A stretch of 44,372 nucleotides of DNA from CAWHOW01 sp050013795 (GTDB lineage Bacteria; Bacteroidota; Bacteroidia; Bacteroidales; CG2-30-32-10): NCBI GenBank assembly GCA_050013795.1, contig JBEKEO010000006.1, positions 1 to 44,372 of the forward strand. The letters run 5' to 3'. How positions within the stretch are numbered: position 1 is the first letter of the stretch; each line of letters starts with the position of its first letter. Below the pieces are notes generated by a model, which was not told the origin of the DNA, did not search any database, and saw nothing but the letters and a program-made list of their open reading frames with translations. Of the stretch, positions 1 to 9,300 are shown in pieces. The translations under genes and the position numbers were made by a program.

Positions 1-2
1 TC

Positions 3-98
3 CGCACAGGCGTTGAAACTTCTAATGTACAGGCGGTAATGGACGGTAATCTTGATGAGTTCATCAAAGCCTACCTGATGGAATTTGGGAAGAAATGA
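3..98 (+). CDS. 3' end of an unidentified protein gene (cut by the window edge)
   Basis: Codons read openly from position 3 to a TGA at 96-98, giving the last 31 residues of a protein that starts outside the window. The peptide (beginning RTGVETSNVQ and ending MEFGKK) looks like an ordinary soluble helical C-terminus, but I do not recognise the family. It lies on the same strand as the ArsC-like gene, 121 bases upstream of it. It is called only because the frame is open and has protein-like composition; there is no start to test. Confidence 0.45.
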   Translation, partial: RTGVETSNVQAVMDGNLDEFIKAYLMEFGKK

Positions 99-219
99 TT
101 TTATAAAATCACATGAAACATGATTATTGTCATGTTTTTGATTTGTAAAAAATATTTCTCTTATTCTTGTAATTGAATTTACAAATGATGTAAATTCGCC
201 TGTTGATTTTAACAGCAGC

Positions 220-561
220 ATGCTTCAAATCTATCATAATCCGCGATGCAAGATAAGCCGGAAAGTATTGGAAGAAATTAGAAAGACTTCTAATGAAATT
301 GAAGTGATAGAATATTTAAAAAAAGTTCCGTCCATAAAAGAATTAAAAATTTTACTGGCAAAGCTTAACCTAGAACCTTCACAAATAGTAAGGACTAGCG
401 AGAATTTATTCAAAGAAAAATTTAAAGGGAAGAATTTCACTGATGAGGAGTGGATACAGATTTTGTATGAAAACCCCATACTGATAGAAAGGCCTATTGT
501 GGTAAGGAATAATAAAGCAATTCTTTGCCGGCCACCCGAAAAAGTTGAAGAAATTATTTGA
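220..561 (+). CDS. arsC: ArsC-family glutaredoxin-dependent reductase (arsenate reductase-like)
   Basis: The 113-residue protein has the ArsC/thioredoxin-fold layout. The active-site Cys10 sits in NPRC right after the first beta strand, and the three basic residues of glutaredoxin-dependent ArsC enzymes appear to be present as Arg58 (IVRTSE), Arg91 (RPIVVR) and Arg104 (CRPPE). Family members reduce arsenate to arsenite with glutathione/glutaredoxin, and these three arginines distinguish ArsC from the Spx-type branch. Length is normal for the family. There is no arsenite pump or ArsR regulator nearby, so a housekeeping thiol-reductase role is also possible; the arsenate substrate is inferred from the family. 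The gene is followed 48 bases later by fumarase on the same strand, possibly co-transcribed. Confidence 0.87.
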   Translation: MLQIYHNPRCKISRKVLEEIRKTSNEIEVIEYLKKVPSIKELKILLAKLNLEPSQIVRTSENLFKEKFKGKNFTDEEWIQILYENPILIERPIVVRNNKAILCRPPEKVEEII

Positions 562-609
562 AATGTAAATGATCTAAATATATTCTATTAACCAAATAAC
601 ATTAACAAT

Positions 610-2220
610 ATGGCAGATTTTATTTATGAGAAACCTTTTCAGATTGAGAAGGACTTAACCAACTACAGGTTACTTACAAAAGATTATGTACAACTTATTG
701 AAGCAGGAGGAAGAAAAATACTTAAAATTGATCCGAAAGGGCTTGAGCTTCTTGCAAAAGAAGCTATTTTTGATCTTTCCTTTTTTCTCCGCACATCTCA
801 TCTTGAAAAGTGTGCGAAAATACTTGAAGATCCTGAAGCAACAGATAATGACAAGTTTGTTGCTTATGTGATGCTCCAGAACACGGTTATTTCAGCCAAA
901 GGTGATCTCCCGTGGTGTCAGGATACTGGTACTGCAATTGTAATCGGTAAAAAGGGCGAGCAGGTTTGGACCGGGGCAAACGATGCAGAATTCATTTCAA
1001 AGGGGATATATACTACATACAATGAGAAAAATCTGAGGTATTCACAGGTGATTCCATTTTCAATGTTTGAAGAGAAAAATTCCGGTACTAACATGCCTGC
1101 CCAAATTGATATCTATTCCAAAGAGGGAAATTCATATGACTTTCTTTTTATTACAAAAGGGGGCGGATCAGCAAATAAAACCTTCCTCTATCAGCAAACA
1201 AAGTCACTGTTGAATGAAGAATCTCTGATAAAATTTGTTAAGGAGAAGATAAAAGATCTCGGCACCTCAGCCTGTCCGCCTTATCATCTTGCGCTTGTTA
1301 TAGGCGGGACTTCTGCCGAAGCTACTCTTAAAACGGTGAAAGAAGCCTCTGCCGGTTATTTTGATCATCTTCCAACAACAGGAAATGCAAGCGGACGCGC
1401 TTTCAGAGATATTGAATGGGAGAAGAAGATTGAAAAGATTTGCCAAGAATATGGCGTGGGGGCTCAGTTTGGTGGTAAATATTTTGTTCATGATGTAAGG
1501 GTTATCAGGCTTCCCCGTCACGCCGCTTCTTGTCCGGTCGGGTTAGGTGTAAGCTGTAGCGCCGACAGGAATATAAAAGCCCATATCAACGAAAAAGGAA
1601 TTTTTCTCGAGGCACTTGAAAAGAATCCAGCCCGTTTTATGCCGTCAAAAGCGCCGAAACTTGAAAAAGCTGTTAAAATTAATCTCGACAGGCCAATGAA
1701 AGAAGTTCTCGCTGAACTGACAAAATATCCAGTCAAGACAAGACTTAGCCTTAATGGTACGCTTATAGTTGCAAGGGATATTGCACATGCACAGATCAAA
1801 AAACTGTTGGATGAAGGCAAACCTATGCCTGAATATTTTATAAATCACCCCATTTACTATGCAGGACCTGCAAAAACCCCAAAAGGAATGCCATCGGGAA
1901 GCTTCGGGCCAACTACAGCAGGGAGAATGGATTCGTATGTGGATCTTTTCCAGAGTTTGGGCGGGTCATTGATTATGGTTGCAAAAGGAAACCGGAACAG
2001 GTCTGTAATTGATGCCTGCAAAAAACATGGCGGATTCTTCTTGGGATCTATCGGTGGGCCTGCTGCAGTACTTGCAGCTGAAAATATCAAATCGGTTGAG
2101 ATGGTCGATTTTGAAGATCTGGGAATGGAAGCAATCAGGAAAATCAGAGTTGAAAATATGCCGGCATTCATCATCACAGATGATAAAGGAAATGATTTTT
2201 TTGATGAATACAATAAATAG
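610..2220 (+). CDS. fumA: Class I fumarate hydratase (4Fe-4S)
   Basis: A 536-residue single-chain class I fumarase. The N-terminal part (about 50-330) is the alpha, Fe-S domain and the C-terminal part (about 340-530) is the beta domain; some organisms encode these as two subunits. Three cysteines fit the cluster ligands: Cys103 in PWCQDTG, Cys222 in TSACPPY and Cys316 in GVSCSADRN. GGGSANK and SGRAFRD are further family blocks, as is PTTAGRMD in the beta half. It hydrates fumarate to malate in the cytosol (TCA cycle or its reductive branch). Class I enzymes are oxygen-labile, which suggests an anaerobic or microaerophilic host; this is an inference. Full length and intact. The ATG at 610 gives the expected N-terminus. 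Confidence 0.95.
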   Translation: MADFIYEKPFQIEKDLTNYRLLTKDYVQLIEAGGRKILKIDPKGLELLAKEAIFDLSFFLRTSHLEKCAKILEDPEATDNDKFVAYVMLQNTVISAKGDLPWCQDTGTAIVIGKKGEQVWTGANDAEFISKGIYTTYNEKNLRYSQVIPFSMFEEKNSGTNMPAQIDIYSKEGNSYDFLFITKGGGSANKTFLYQQTKSLLNEESLIKFVKEKIKDLGTSACPPYHLALVIGGTSAEATLKTVKEASAGYFDHLPTTGNASGRAFRDIEWEKKIEKICQEYGVGAQFGGKYFVHDVRVIRLPRHAASCPVGLGVSCSADRNIKAHINEKGIFLEALEKNPARFMPSKAPKLEKAVKINLDRPMKEVLAELTKYPVKTRLSLNGTLIVARDIAHAQIKKLLDEGKPMPEYFINHPIYYAGPAKTPKGMPSGSFGPTTAGRMDSYVDLFQSLGGSLIMVAKGNRNRSVIDACKKHGGFFLGSIGGPAAVLAAENIKSVEMVDFEDLGMEAIRKIRVENMPAFIITDDKGNDFFDEYNK

Positions 2221-2419
2221 AGATTAAAAGCGAATATGATTACCATGAGAAGTGCAAGGAATTTCGTACGCTAAAACAAGCCTATTAAGCTTAACTTGAT
2301 TAAGGATGAAGAGTTCATAATGGTAGATCTGAAAAGATGATTTAGTTCTTAAGATATAACCAAAGAGCATGAATTTCGTATAAATTTTGTCTGTATTTTT
2401 TCAAATTGAATATTTTTTA

Positions 2420-2427
2420 TATCTTTG
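2420..2427 (+). promoter_or_regulatory. Bacteroidota -7 promoter element
   Basis: TATCTTTG matches the TAnnTTTG -7 consensus of the Bacteroidota housekeeping sigma factor. It would start transcription near 2434, upstream of the ATG at 2459 but downstream of an in-frame ATG at 2387, so it supports the shorter lipoprotein start. No well-placed TTTG -33 box was found. Confidence 0.5.
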
Positions 2428-2458
2428 GTTTCTGATTATTGATCATTTATCGAAAAAT

Positions 2459-2839
2459 ATGAAGAAAAAGTTTTTGTTTATTGGCACTTTCATTCTCTTT
2501 GTTTTTATGCTGGGATGCCAGAAAGAGAAACCTTTATATAAATATAACGCTTCATTCAGGATTGACAGCATAAAACAGGATTCTGTGCTTTTTGCTTCCT
2601 CGTACTGGATTAAAGGAACTGTAAGAGTTTATTATACTGTAATTAATAATGATGCGGTGGATATACATTGCTATAAATACTCTATTAATGCGTTGAATAT
2701 TGATTCTTCTTTTTTCCAAATAGTGGAAAGCCATAATAATGTAGTCCTGAAAGATAGTGTTCGTCACGACAGCACAAAAATAGGAGTTGGAAACTGCAGG
2801 ATTGCGAGAACGTATTTTGACAATATATTATTCCAATAG
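2459..2839 (+). CDS. Small lipoprotein of unknown function
   Basis: Read from the ATG at 2459, the 126-residue product begins with MKKK, a hydrophobic stretch and a lipobox-like MLGC, so it should be exported and lipidated at that cysteine. The mature part is beta-rich, with alternating patterns such as GTVRVYYTVINNDAV, and resembles small immunoglobulin-like periplasmic lipoproteins; no family is recognised. An upstream in-frame ATG (2387) would add 24 residues ahead of the signal peptide and is rejected because the -7 promoter box lies inside that extension. It is single-gene, downstream of fumarase and on the same strand, with its own promoter. Confidence 0.75.
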   Translation: MKKKFLFIGTFILFVFMLGCQKEKPLYKYNASFRIDSIKQDSVLFASSYWIKGTVRVYYTVINNDAVDIHCYKYSINALNIDSSFFQIVESHNNVVLKDSVRHDSTKIGVGNCRIARTYFDNILFQ

Positions 2840-3204
2840 ATATATTTTAAAACAGAGTTAAGATAAAATTTTACAAAATTGTAATTCCAACGATGCGCAT
2901 ATATATTGCTGCCACTCCTCTTAATCCCTTGCGCTAACTAAATAACGAGTTCTGCCTTTACCAACCAATAAGGCAAAAGAAATAATGTTCACTGATGCTC
3001 ATTTGCTTCAGGAATATATTCAAATGCTTACAAATGCCCTGTACCACATTCTTAAAACTTGTGGTAATTATTAAGAGTTCGAGATTTGGTATTGCCATAC
3101 ACATTTCAAATCTATTTTAATCGTATAGTTCACAAATACCTATGTTATAAAAGGAAATTGTATAAGTCATAGAGTCATTGGTATTCGTTTCCTTGATAAA
3201 GAAC
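2840..3204. other. Intergenic stretch between convergent genes, no feature seen
   Basis: These 365 bases separate the lipoprotein gene (+) from the 3' end of the lnt gene (-). I see no ORF with a start, no tandem repeat and no strong hairpin with a T-run. Confidence 0.5.
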
Positions 3205-4854
3205 TTAAAGCAAGGAATTCTGTTTAGGAATAATTTTTTTTAATTTTCTTATAAGAGTTAAGCAAAAAGAAAAAAGTAAAGCCATTATGCTTAAATACTC
3301 TGAAAACCTCGCAATATAATCGCCGTGTTTTACATAAAAGGTTTTTTCTTCATTAAGAGTAACATTCTGTTGCAAAACATCTCCCTCCCACCAGCCGGTT
3401 TTTTGCTGCACATCACCCCGTTGATTTATAAAGCCGGAGATGCCCGTATTGGCTGATTGAACTATGGAACGCCTTGTTTCAATTGCGCGTAGCGATGCAT
3501 AGCAGAAATGTTGTTTGTAGCCAGCAGTATTTCTCCACCAGCCATCGTTAGTGATAACACAAATAACATTCGCTCCGTTTTTTACATATCCGGTAACGTA
3601 CTCACCATAGATTGATTCATAACAAACAACGGGCGCTGCTTTTATCTTTTTATCCTGCGAATAAAACACCGAGCGCTCTTTTTGTATTCCCAGGCTGCCC
3701 ACAGTTCCTCCCAGATCAATCGCATACTTCTCAAGGAACTTTAAATGCTCAGACCATGGCATCTTTTCTACACCGGGAACCAATTTCGATTTATGGTAAA
3801 GCTGTTTGTTATCTGACGAATTGAGCAGTATAGCTGAATCATATTCATCGCACCACTCATTTTCAGTATACGGTCTTGCAGTTGGCGAGATAATCTCACC
3901 TGTTCTGAAAATCTTATAGGATGAAAGACCAAGCAGGATATTCAAATGTGGATATTTTTTAACAAAACACTTAAGACTGTCAATACTGTTAGATTTATCA
4001 AGCTGGTCTTCGCAGACTTCAGAAATAGCGGTTTCTGGTCCAACCAGTAAATCGGTTTCTTGTGTAGTTTTGAGTTTAGCCAATTTCAAAAGCTTTGCCG
4101 ATTGTTGTTCGGGAGTTAACCCTCCAAATTTTTCGTTGTAAGGATCAATGTTTGGCTGAACAATTATTACATTGGCAGTCGTCTCCCCTTTCTCATGGTA
4201 GTTGTAATAAATGAATAATGAAATGATAATTGGAATAAGTATAAATCCAAAGCAGAATAAGGAAAAAATAAAGCGATTTTTAGAAGTTTTTTCAAAGACG
4301 AAGAACATTTTTATTGCACGAAAAATCATGTAGTTTAGAAGTAATATCCATAACGTGCCTCCAAAACAACCAGTATATTCATACCATTGTATCCATGCAG
4401 GATGATTCGCAAAACCATTTCCTAGATTCATCCACGACCATGACAAGTCCCAGTTAAGATGCATGTATTCATATGTGATCCAGAAAAGGATGTAAGTTAC
4501 ATAAGCATAATTATGCCTTAAAACAGTTCGCGAATAATGGAATAATGATAATGCCAAAGACATAAAAAGTGCATTAAGAGTAATAGCGAGAATTGCACCA
4601 ACTGTTGTAGAATAATATATCCAATAAGTAGTGAGAATATTCCACAATAGCATGGAAATATAAGTATAGCAAAAGAAGCTTAGTCTACTGAAAAGTTTTT
4701 TATTCTGGTAAATGTAATCTTCGATAAAAAGCAATGGAATAAATCCGAAAAAAAGCAAAATGGGGAAACCCCTTGCAGGCCATCCAAAAGAAAGCAGCAG
4801 TCCGCTTAGCAATGATAAGAGGAGTAAATATCTTTTTTTGATAATTGTATTCAT
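3205..4854 (-). CDS. lnt: Apolipoprotein N-acyltransferase
   Basis: The 549-residue protein has an N-terminal block of hydrophobic segments (about 1-215) followed by a nitrilase-fold domain (about 228-510), the Lnt architecture. The nitrilase catalytic triad is readable: Glu274 in GPETAISE, Lys357 in KSKLVPG and Cys411 in VVCYES. Lnt transfers a third acyl chain to the N-terminal cysteine of lipoproteins at the periplasmic face of the inner membrane. NDGWW and ETRRSIVQSANTG are typical late blocks. It is the last gene of the minus-strand run with the PorV/PorU-like genes and the membrane glycosyltransferase; the gap to the latter is 9 bases. Several lipoproteins in this window are potential substrates. 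Confidence 0.93.
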   Translation of the reverse strand: MNTIIKKRYLLLLSLLSGLLLSFGWPARGFPILLFFGFIPLLFIEDYIYQNKKLFSRLSFFCYTYISMLLWNILTTYWIYYSTTVGAILAITLNALFMSLALSLFHYSRTVLRHNYAYVTYILFWITYEYMHLNWDLSWSWMNLGNGFANHPAWIQWYEYTGCFGGTLWILLLNYMIFRAIKMFFVFEKTSKNRFIFSLFCFGFILIPIIISLFIYYNYHEKGETTANVIIVQPNIDPYNEKFGGLTPEQQSAKLLKLAKLKTTQETDLLVGPETAISEVCEDQLDKSNSIDSLKCFVKKYPHLNILLGLSSYKIFRTGEIISPTARPYTENEWCDEYDSAILLNSSDNKQLYHKSKLVPGVEKMPWSEHLKFLEKYAIDLGGTVGSLGIQKERSVFYSQDKKIKAAPVVCYESIYGEYVTGYVKNGANVICVITNDGWWRNTAGYKQHFCYASLRAIETRRSIVQSANTGISGFINQRGDVQQKTGWWEGDVLQQNVTLNEEKTFYVKHGDYIARFSEYLSIMALLFSFCLTLIRKLKKIIPKQNSLL

Positions 4855-4863
4855 TCCCGTTCT

Positions 4864-6282
4864 TTATTTATTTGGATTCTTAAACAACTTAATGTAAACA
4901 GGCCATGCTCTCATTTCCTTAACCAGTTTCCATTTAAAATTCAGTGTTTCGATCTCTTCAGGTGTAAATGTATTAGAAATATTTGATTGAACAACAAATG
5001 GAATTTCTTTGAATGGTTTTTTGTCCATATCAATAAAAGCAAAATGTTCAACAGTGAGGTTGCAATCATAATTATCAAGATCAACAGGGAATTTTGTTCC
5101 AACCATCATTGGATTAATATTTGAGCTTACTAAATAATTATCGAATTGCTTTTTCAAACTGAAATATGGCAATACTTTTAAAGAGGAATCCCAACCGTTT
5201 CCATATCTTTCGGGATAGGTCCATAAATTTCCTGAAAGCATCAGGCACACAACTATTGAAGACAATATTACACGAATATATCTTTGTTTTATCAAACTGA
5301 TAAAATACACAAAAATTAATATTCCGATGATGTATGTTATCATAAAATAACGATGAGAGACCGGTATTGAAAAGGGAATAAAGAAAATTATATAAGTGAT
5401 AACAGATGCAAAAAGGGAAAAGAAAAAAATGTTAAAAGACTTCACTTTCCTATATTTAATTAGCAACCATGGCACAAAAACAAATAAACCTATCTTTCCA
5501 AAATCAATTATTTTCCAAAAGATGTATATCAAATTCCGTATAATACTCTCAAAAGAAAGTGTTTTAATAAATATTTGAGAATGATTCCCAGATATATAAA
5601 ACCATCCGGCCCGATAATAATGATAGAACAGCCATGTAATAAAAATCAATAAAGCAGGGATATAAACAATTATGTTTTTCCCAATCCCTTTAATGCTTTT
5701 ATAATTTTTACGATTAATATATAAATCTATAAGAAAAACAGAAAATAAAATAGTAAACCCTCTTAAAGTCAAGAGGGGTATAAACAGTAATGAAAGAGCT
5801 ATCTTTTTTCTTTTATTTTCTAAAACGCCATTCAATCCGAGCAGAAAGAAAAAGCATAATACAATATCATAACCGGCAAGAACAGTTTGAGTCAGAATCG
5901 TCGGTTCAATTAATAAAAACAATAGTGATAGAGGAATATAACTCTTATCAATGAACCTGATGGATGTTTTATAAAAATAATAAATGATACCTATTGAAAA
6001 CGGCAGGATAGCAATATGACTTATAAATAATGATTTTCCAAAAACCGTCCATAGTATTGCCAGATAGATACTGTAAAGCGGAGGTGTTCCGTTATCAACT
6101 CCAGTAAAAATAATGGAAGAAAAATGATTGTCGTAAATTAAGTTACCGATTTTTGAAATATAGCTCATATCCCAAAACATCGGAATATTATAGCTTAAGA
6201 TAATTATTAAAAGATATAAAAGCGAAAATACCAGTACGTATACCGGTATTTTCTTTGAAATAGTATAATAAATATTATTCAT
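4864..6282 (-). CDS. Polytopic membrane glycosyltransferase (ArnT/PMT-like, GT-C fold)
   Basis: A 472-residue protein made almost entirely of hydrophobic segments, roughly ten or more, up to residue 350, ending in a soluble C-terminal portion of about 110 residues. The first extracytoplasmic loop has the acidic residue of GT-C enzymes (Asp38 in FWDMS) and an NGTPPLY motif at 64-70, as in the ArnT/PMT/ 'glycosyltransferase family 39' group. These enzymes transfer a sugar from a polyprenyl-phosphate carrier to protein or lipid A outside the inner membrane. Donor and acceptor cannot be read from sequence. It sits between the PorU-like protease gene (23-base gap) and lnt (9-base gap), probably in one operon, suggesting a role in envelope glycan or glycoprotein assembly. 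Confidence 0.7.
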   Translation of the reverse strand: MNNIYYTISKKIPVYVLVFSLLYLLIIILSYNIPMFWDMSYISKIGNLIYDNHFSSIIFTGVDNGTPPLYSIYLAILWTVFGKSLFISHIAILPFSIGIIYYFYKTSIRFIDKSYIPLSLLFLLIEPTILTQTVLAGYDIVLCFFFLLGLNGVLENKRKKIALSLLFIPLLTLRGFTILFSVFLIDLYINRKNYKSIKGIGKNIIVYIPALLIFITWLFYHYYRAGWFYISGNHSQIFIKTLSFESIIRNLIYIFWKIIDFGKIGLFVFVPWLLIKYRKVKSFNIFFFSLFASVITYIIFFIPFSIPVSHRYFMITYIIGILIFVYFISLIKQRYIRVILSSIVVCLMLSGNLWTYPERYGNGWDSSLKVLPYFSLKKQFDNYLVSSNINPMMVGTKFPVDLDNYDCNLTVEHFAFIDMDKKPFKEIPFVVQSNISNTFTPEEIETLNFKWKLVKEMRAWPVYIKLFKNPNK

Positions 6283-6305
6283 TCAGCGATATGCAAACTA
6301 CACTA

Positions 6306-9300
6306 TTACCGCATTAAGTACATCTTACCCCACCCTCGTTTAAAATATTGGTCTGCATCAGTTGGATTTTCATCTATGCTCTTTCCGTTAATATTTGTTG
6401 TAACACGATATAAATAAACTCCGTTTGCCAACTTATCACCATAATCATTTTTTCCATCCCAGGCATACTGTGTAATATTTCTGCCAATATGAATAGGGCC
6501 AAGTTCTTCCATTCCTATTTCTCTGACTATTTTTCCTGTAATTGTTATAATCTGAATTTTAAAATATGTGGGGATTACCGAACCGGTAAGAGTGAAAACA
6601 AAATGTGTTGCCGTAGTGAAAGGATTTGGCCAATTCATTACTTCGGTAATAGTAGATTTATTAATAACATCAAAATCTATTTGGTAATCGTTATATCCCG
6701 ATTTATTTTTAGAAATATCTTTTGCATGCACAATTAATTTGTACGTCCCATCTATAGGAAAGTTTGCATTATATTCTATTCTGCATTTATTGTCAGATGA
6801 AGAAGATGCGGGGTAAAAGCGCATATTTTCCTGCCCTGATGAATTTCTGAAATATATCCTGTTTGCAGAAGAAGCTCCTGGGTTCTGAATAAAGACATTA
6901 AACAAACTGGTATCAGAAACATTGCTCATAAGCAGAAATTTATTTTCATCCTTCAGCATTATTTCAATCAATGGTTTTGCAGAAACAATATCCCCGTTAA
7001 GTATATGCACACCATCGAATGTGACATCTAATAAGGGATTGATTTTATCAGGTTTCACTGTAAAAAATATATTTCCAAAGTTATTGAAATGATATTGCTC
7101 TGGTTGATTATTATTTGGATTGACTTCAATCCATAAGCTGTTTAACCCAGTTAATCCGGAAGTACAATAGTTAACTGAACTAATTAAAGTATCACCGGCA
7201 GGATGTTTACGGTATTTGTGTGAGGAAATTTGATGAATATTCCTGTTTTGGTCCATTATCCAATAATGTATCAGTAAGCTATCCATATTATATTCACTAA
7301 CATTATGAGTAGCAACAGAAAAATGAATACTGTCCCCCTCCTGCAGGGTATCTTTATAAAAGCTATAACGAAGGGATGGGTCAAGGGCTGTTTCAGGAAC
7401 ACCATCAAATAATACCTGCCATCTGACAAGCTGAGAAGGTGTGTGGAATGAATCATCTTCTGTAACCATTACAAGTTGCAAATAGGGATACTTTGCACTG
7501 GAAATTAAATGTTGAATATTAATATCAATTGAATCGTGAACATAAGAAATATTTTTCATCACTGTATCCGTAGCACCACTCGATTTAATTCCTAAAACAT
7601 ACAATTTTTTCTTGTCTTTTTTAGTATCGTGATCTAATGATTTTACCCTCCAATGTAGGGAATTCCATCTTGACGCAGGTCCAATTATTTCTGATTTTAC
7701 ATATCCGCTATTCCAATGAGACATAATTGTATCATTCTCACTAATTAAAGTTCCACTGGCAGTGCCAATTTTATGTTTTCTGGTGTCGGGGGGTGCACCT
7801 TTTTGTCCGAATAAAATATATGGAGAACTATCCGTGAATCCATTTGCTGTTGAGTATGAGGAGCTTCCCCCAATAGACTTAAAAGCATTAACCAAAGAAT
7901 CGTCCCATTCAGGACAATAATCATTTAAATGAGTCATTACCAAAACATAATCACCTGATGGAATTTGATTAATAAATTTGGCAATCTTATTCATGGTATC
8001 ATGCGAAGGAGTAATAAAAAAATCAAAATCGTATGTTGGGTAGTATTGGCAATGGTAGCAACCGTAAGGACCTTCATAAGGAAATACCCCTGTGGGTGAA
8101 ACAGGGTTTACCCATGGATTAGCAGAAAGAAGATCAAAAACCATAAACTTTATTCCCGAATGGTTATACTCTGTGCAATTCCAATAACAACCATTTAGTT
8201 GAGCCCCATTAACATAAATTTGTTCGGATGTCCATGGATAACAATTACACAACCAATTTCCTGTTTGCGTAAATATTGAAATGATGTTATTTGCAAAAAT
8301 AAATTTTCTAATAGGCTTGTTATAATTTACATACTGGTAATTATCATTTTTAAATTGAAAGAAATGAGCCTGCGCCCAGCCTCTTTTGCCTGTAATGTAT
8401 TGGAATGAGCTTTCCTTCCATTTGTATGACGGGCTGCTGCCTGTAGGAACCACACTTACATGCCAAAAATATACAATACTGTCTTTAGTGATGGGTAATT
8501 TAGGTTTCCATGTTACCACACCTCCTGTATGATTTACTATATGCGAAATTTTTACAGGACTGTTAAAAGCATCCGTAGTGTCAACCTCGAAAATATAATT
8601 TCTTGCAGGAGCGAACGGATCGCCGGTTGATGCTTTTAATGTAACATTAAGCGAAGGTACAATGGCATATTCGTATGGGTATATAGGTGTTATGTCATTT
8701 GACTTTATTAATAAAGACGCTGTAGTTGAATTATTGGTTTCACAAAGTTCATTAATTTGGCCCTGCGCATCAAGCGTAACAGTAAAAGTGTTCATTCCCA
8801 TGCCTTTCATGAAGTTTACGGGAAATTTAAACTTAATAGTATCTTTATAAAATGGGGCTTTTATCATCCTTAAAGAATCTGCAATACTGCCATCAGGATA
8901 TGTTCTTCTTACTTCTACAAAAATCATAGTATCTAAAGCTTTTCCAATATTTGTTGCAATGACATTAAGTGTAAAAACAGAATCCTGGTTTGTGACTTCT
9001 GCCGGTGTAAAATAAACATTTGATGGGGTCATCATATAATCCGGCTTTGAAAAATAATTTATTTTTATGGCAGGATCGCCGTGCAAAGTCATATCCAGGC
9101 ATACCAATTTATTTGCAGTATCACTTGGAAAGACATCAAGGGAATCAATTGTATTTTGTATACATTTCCCAACCGGTTGCCCATAATTTATTACTCCTAT
9201 ATTTCTATAAAATTTAGTAGAGTATCGATCCAGCAGATTATCTATTCCAACTGAAACAGAGCCCAGATAACCTATTGTACCTTTTTCCGGTATCAAAACA

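Noticed and set aside
2387..2458. Upstream extension of the small lipoprotein by 24 residues
   Set aside because: It puts a second hydrophobic stretch ahead of a clean lipoprotein signal and contains the likely -7 promoter box.
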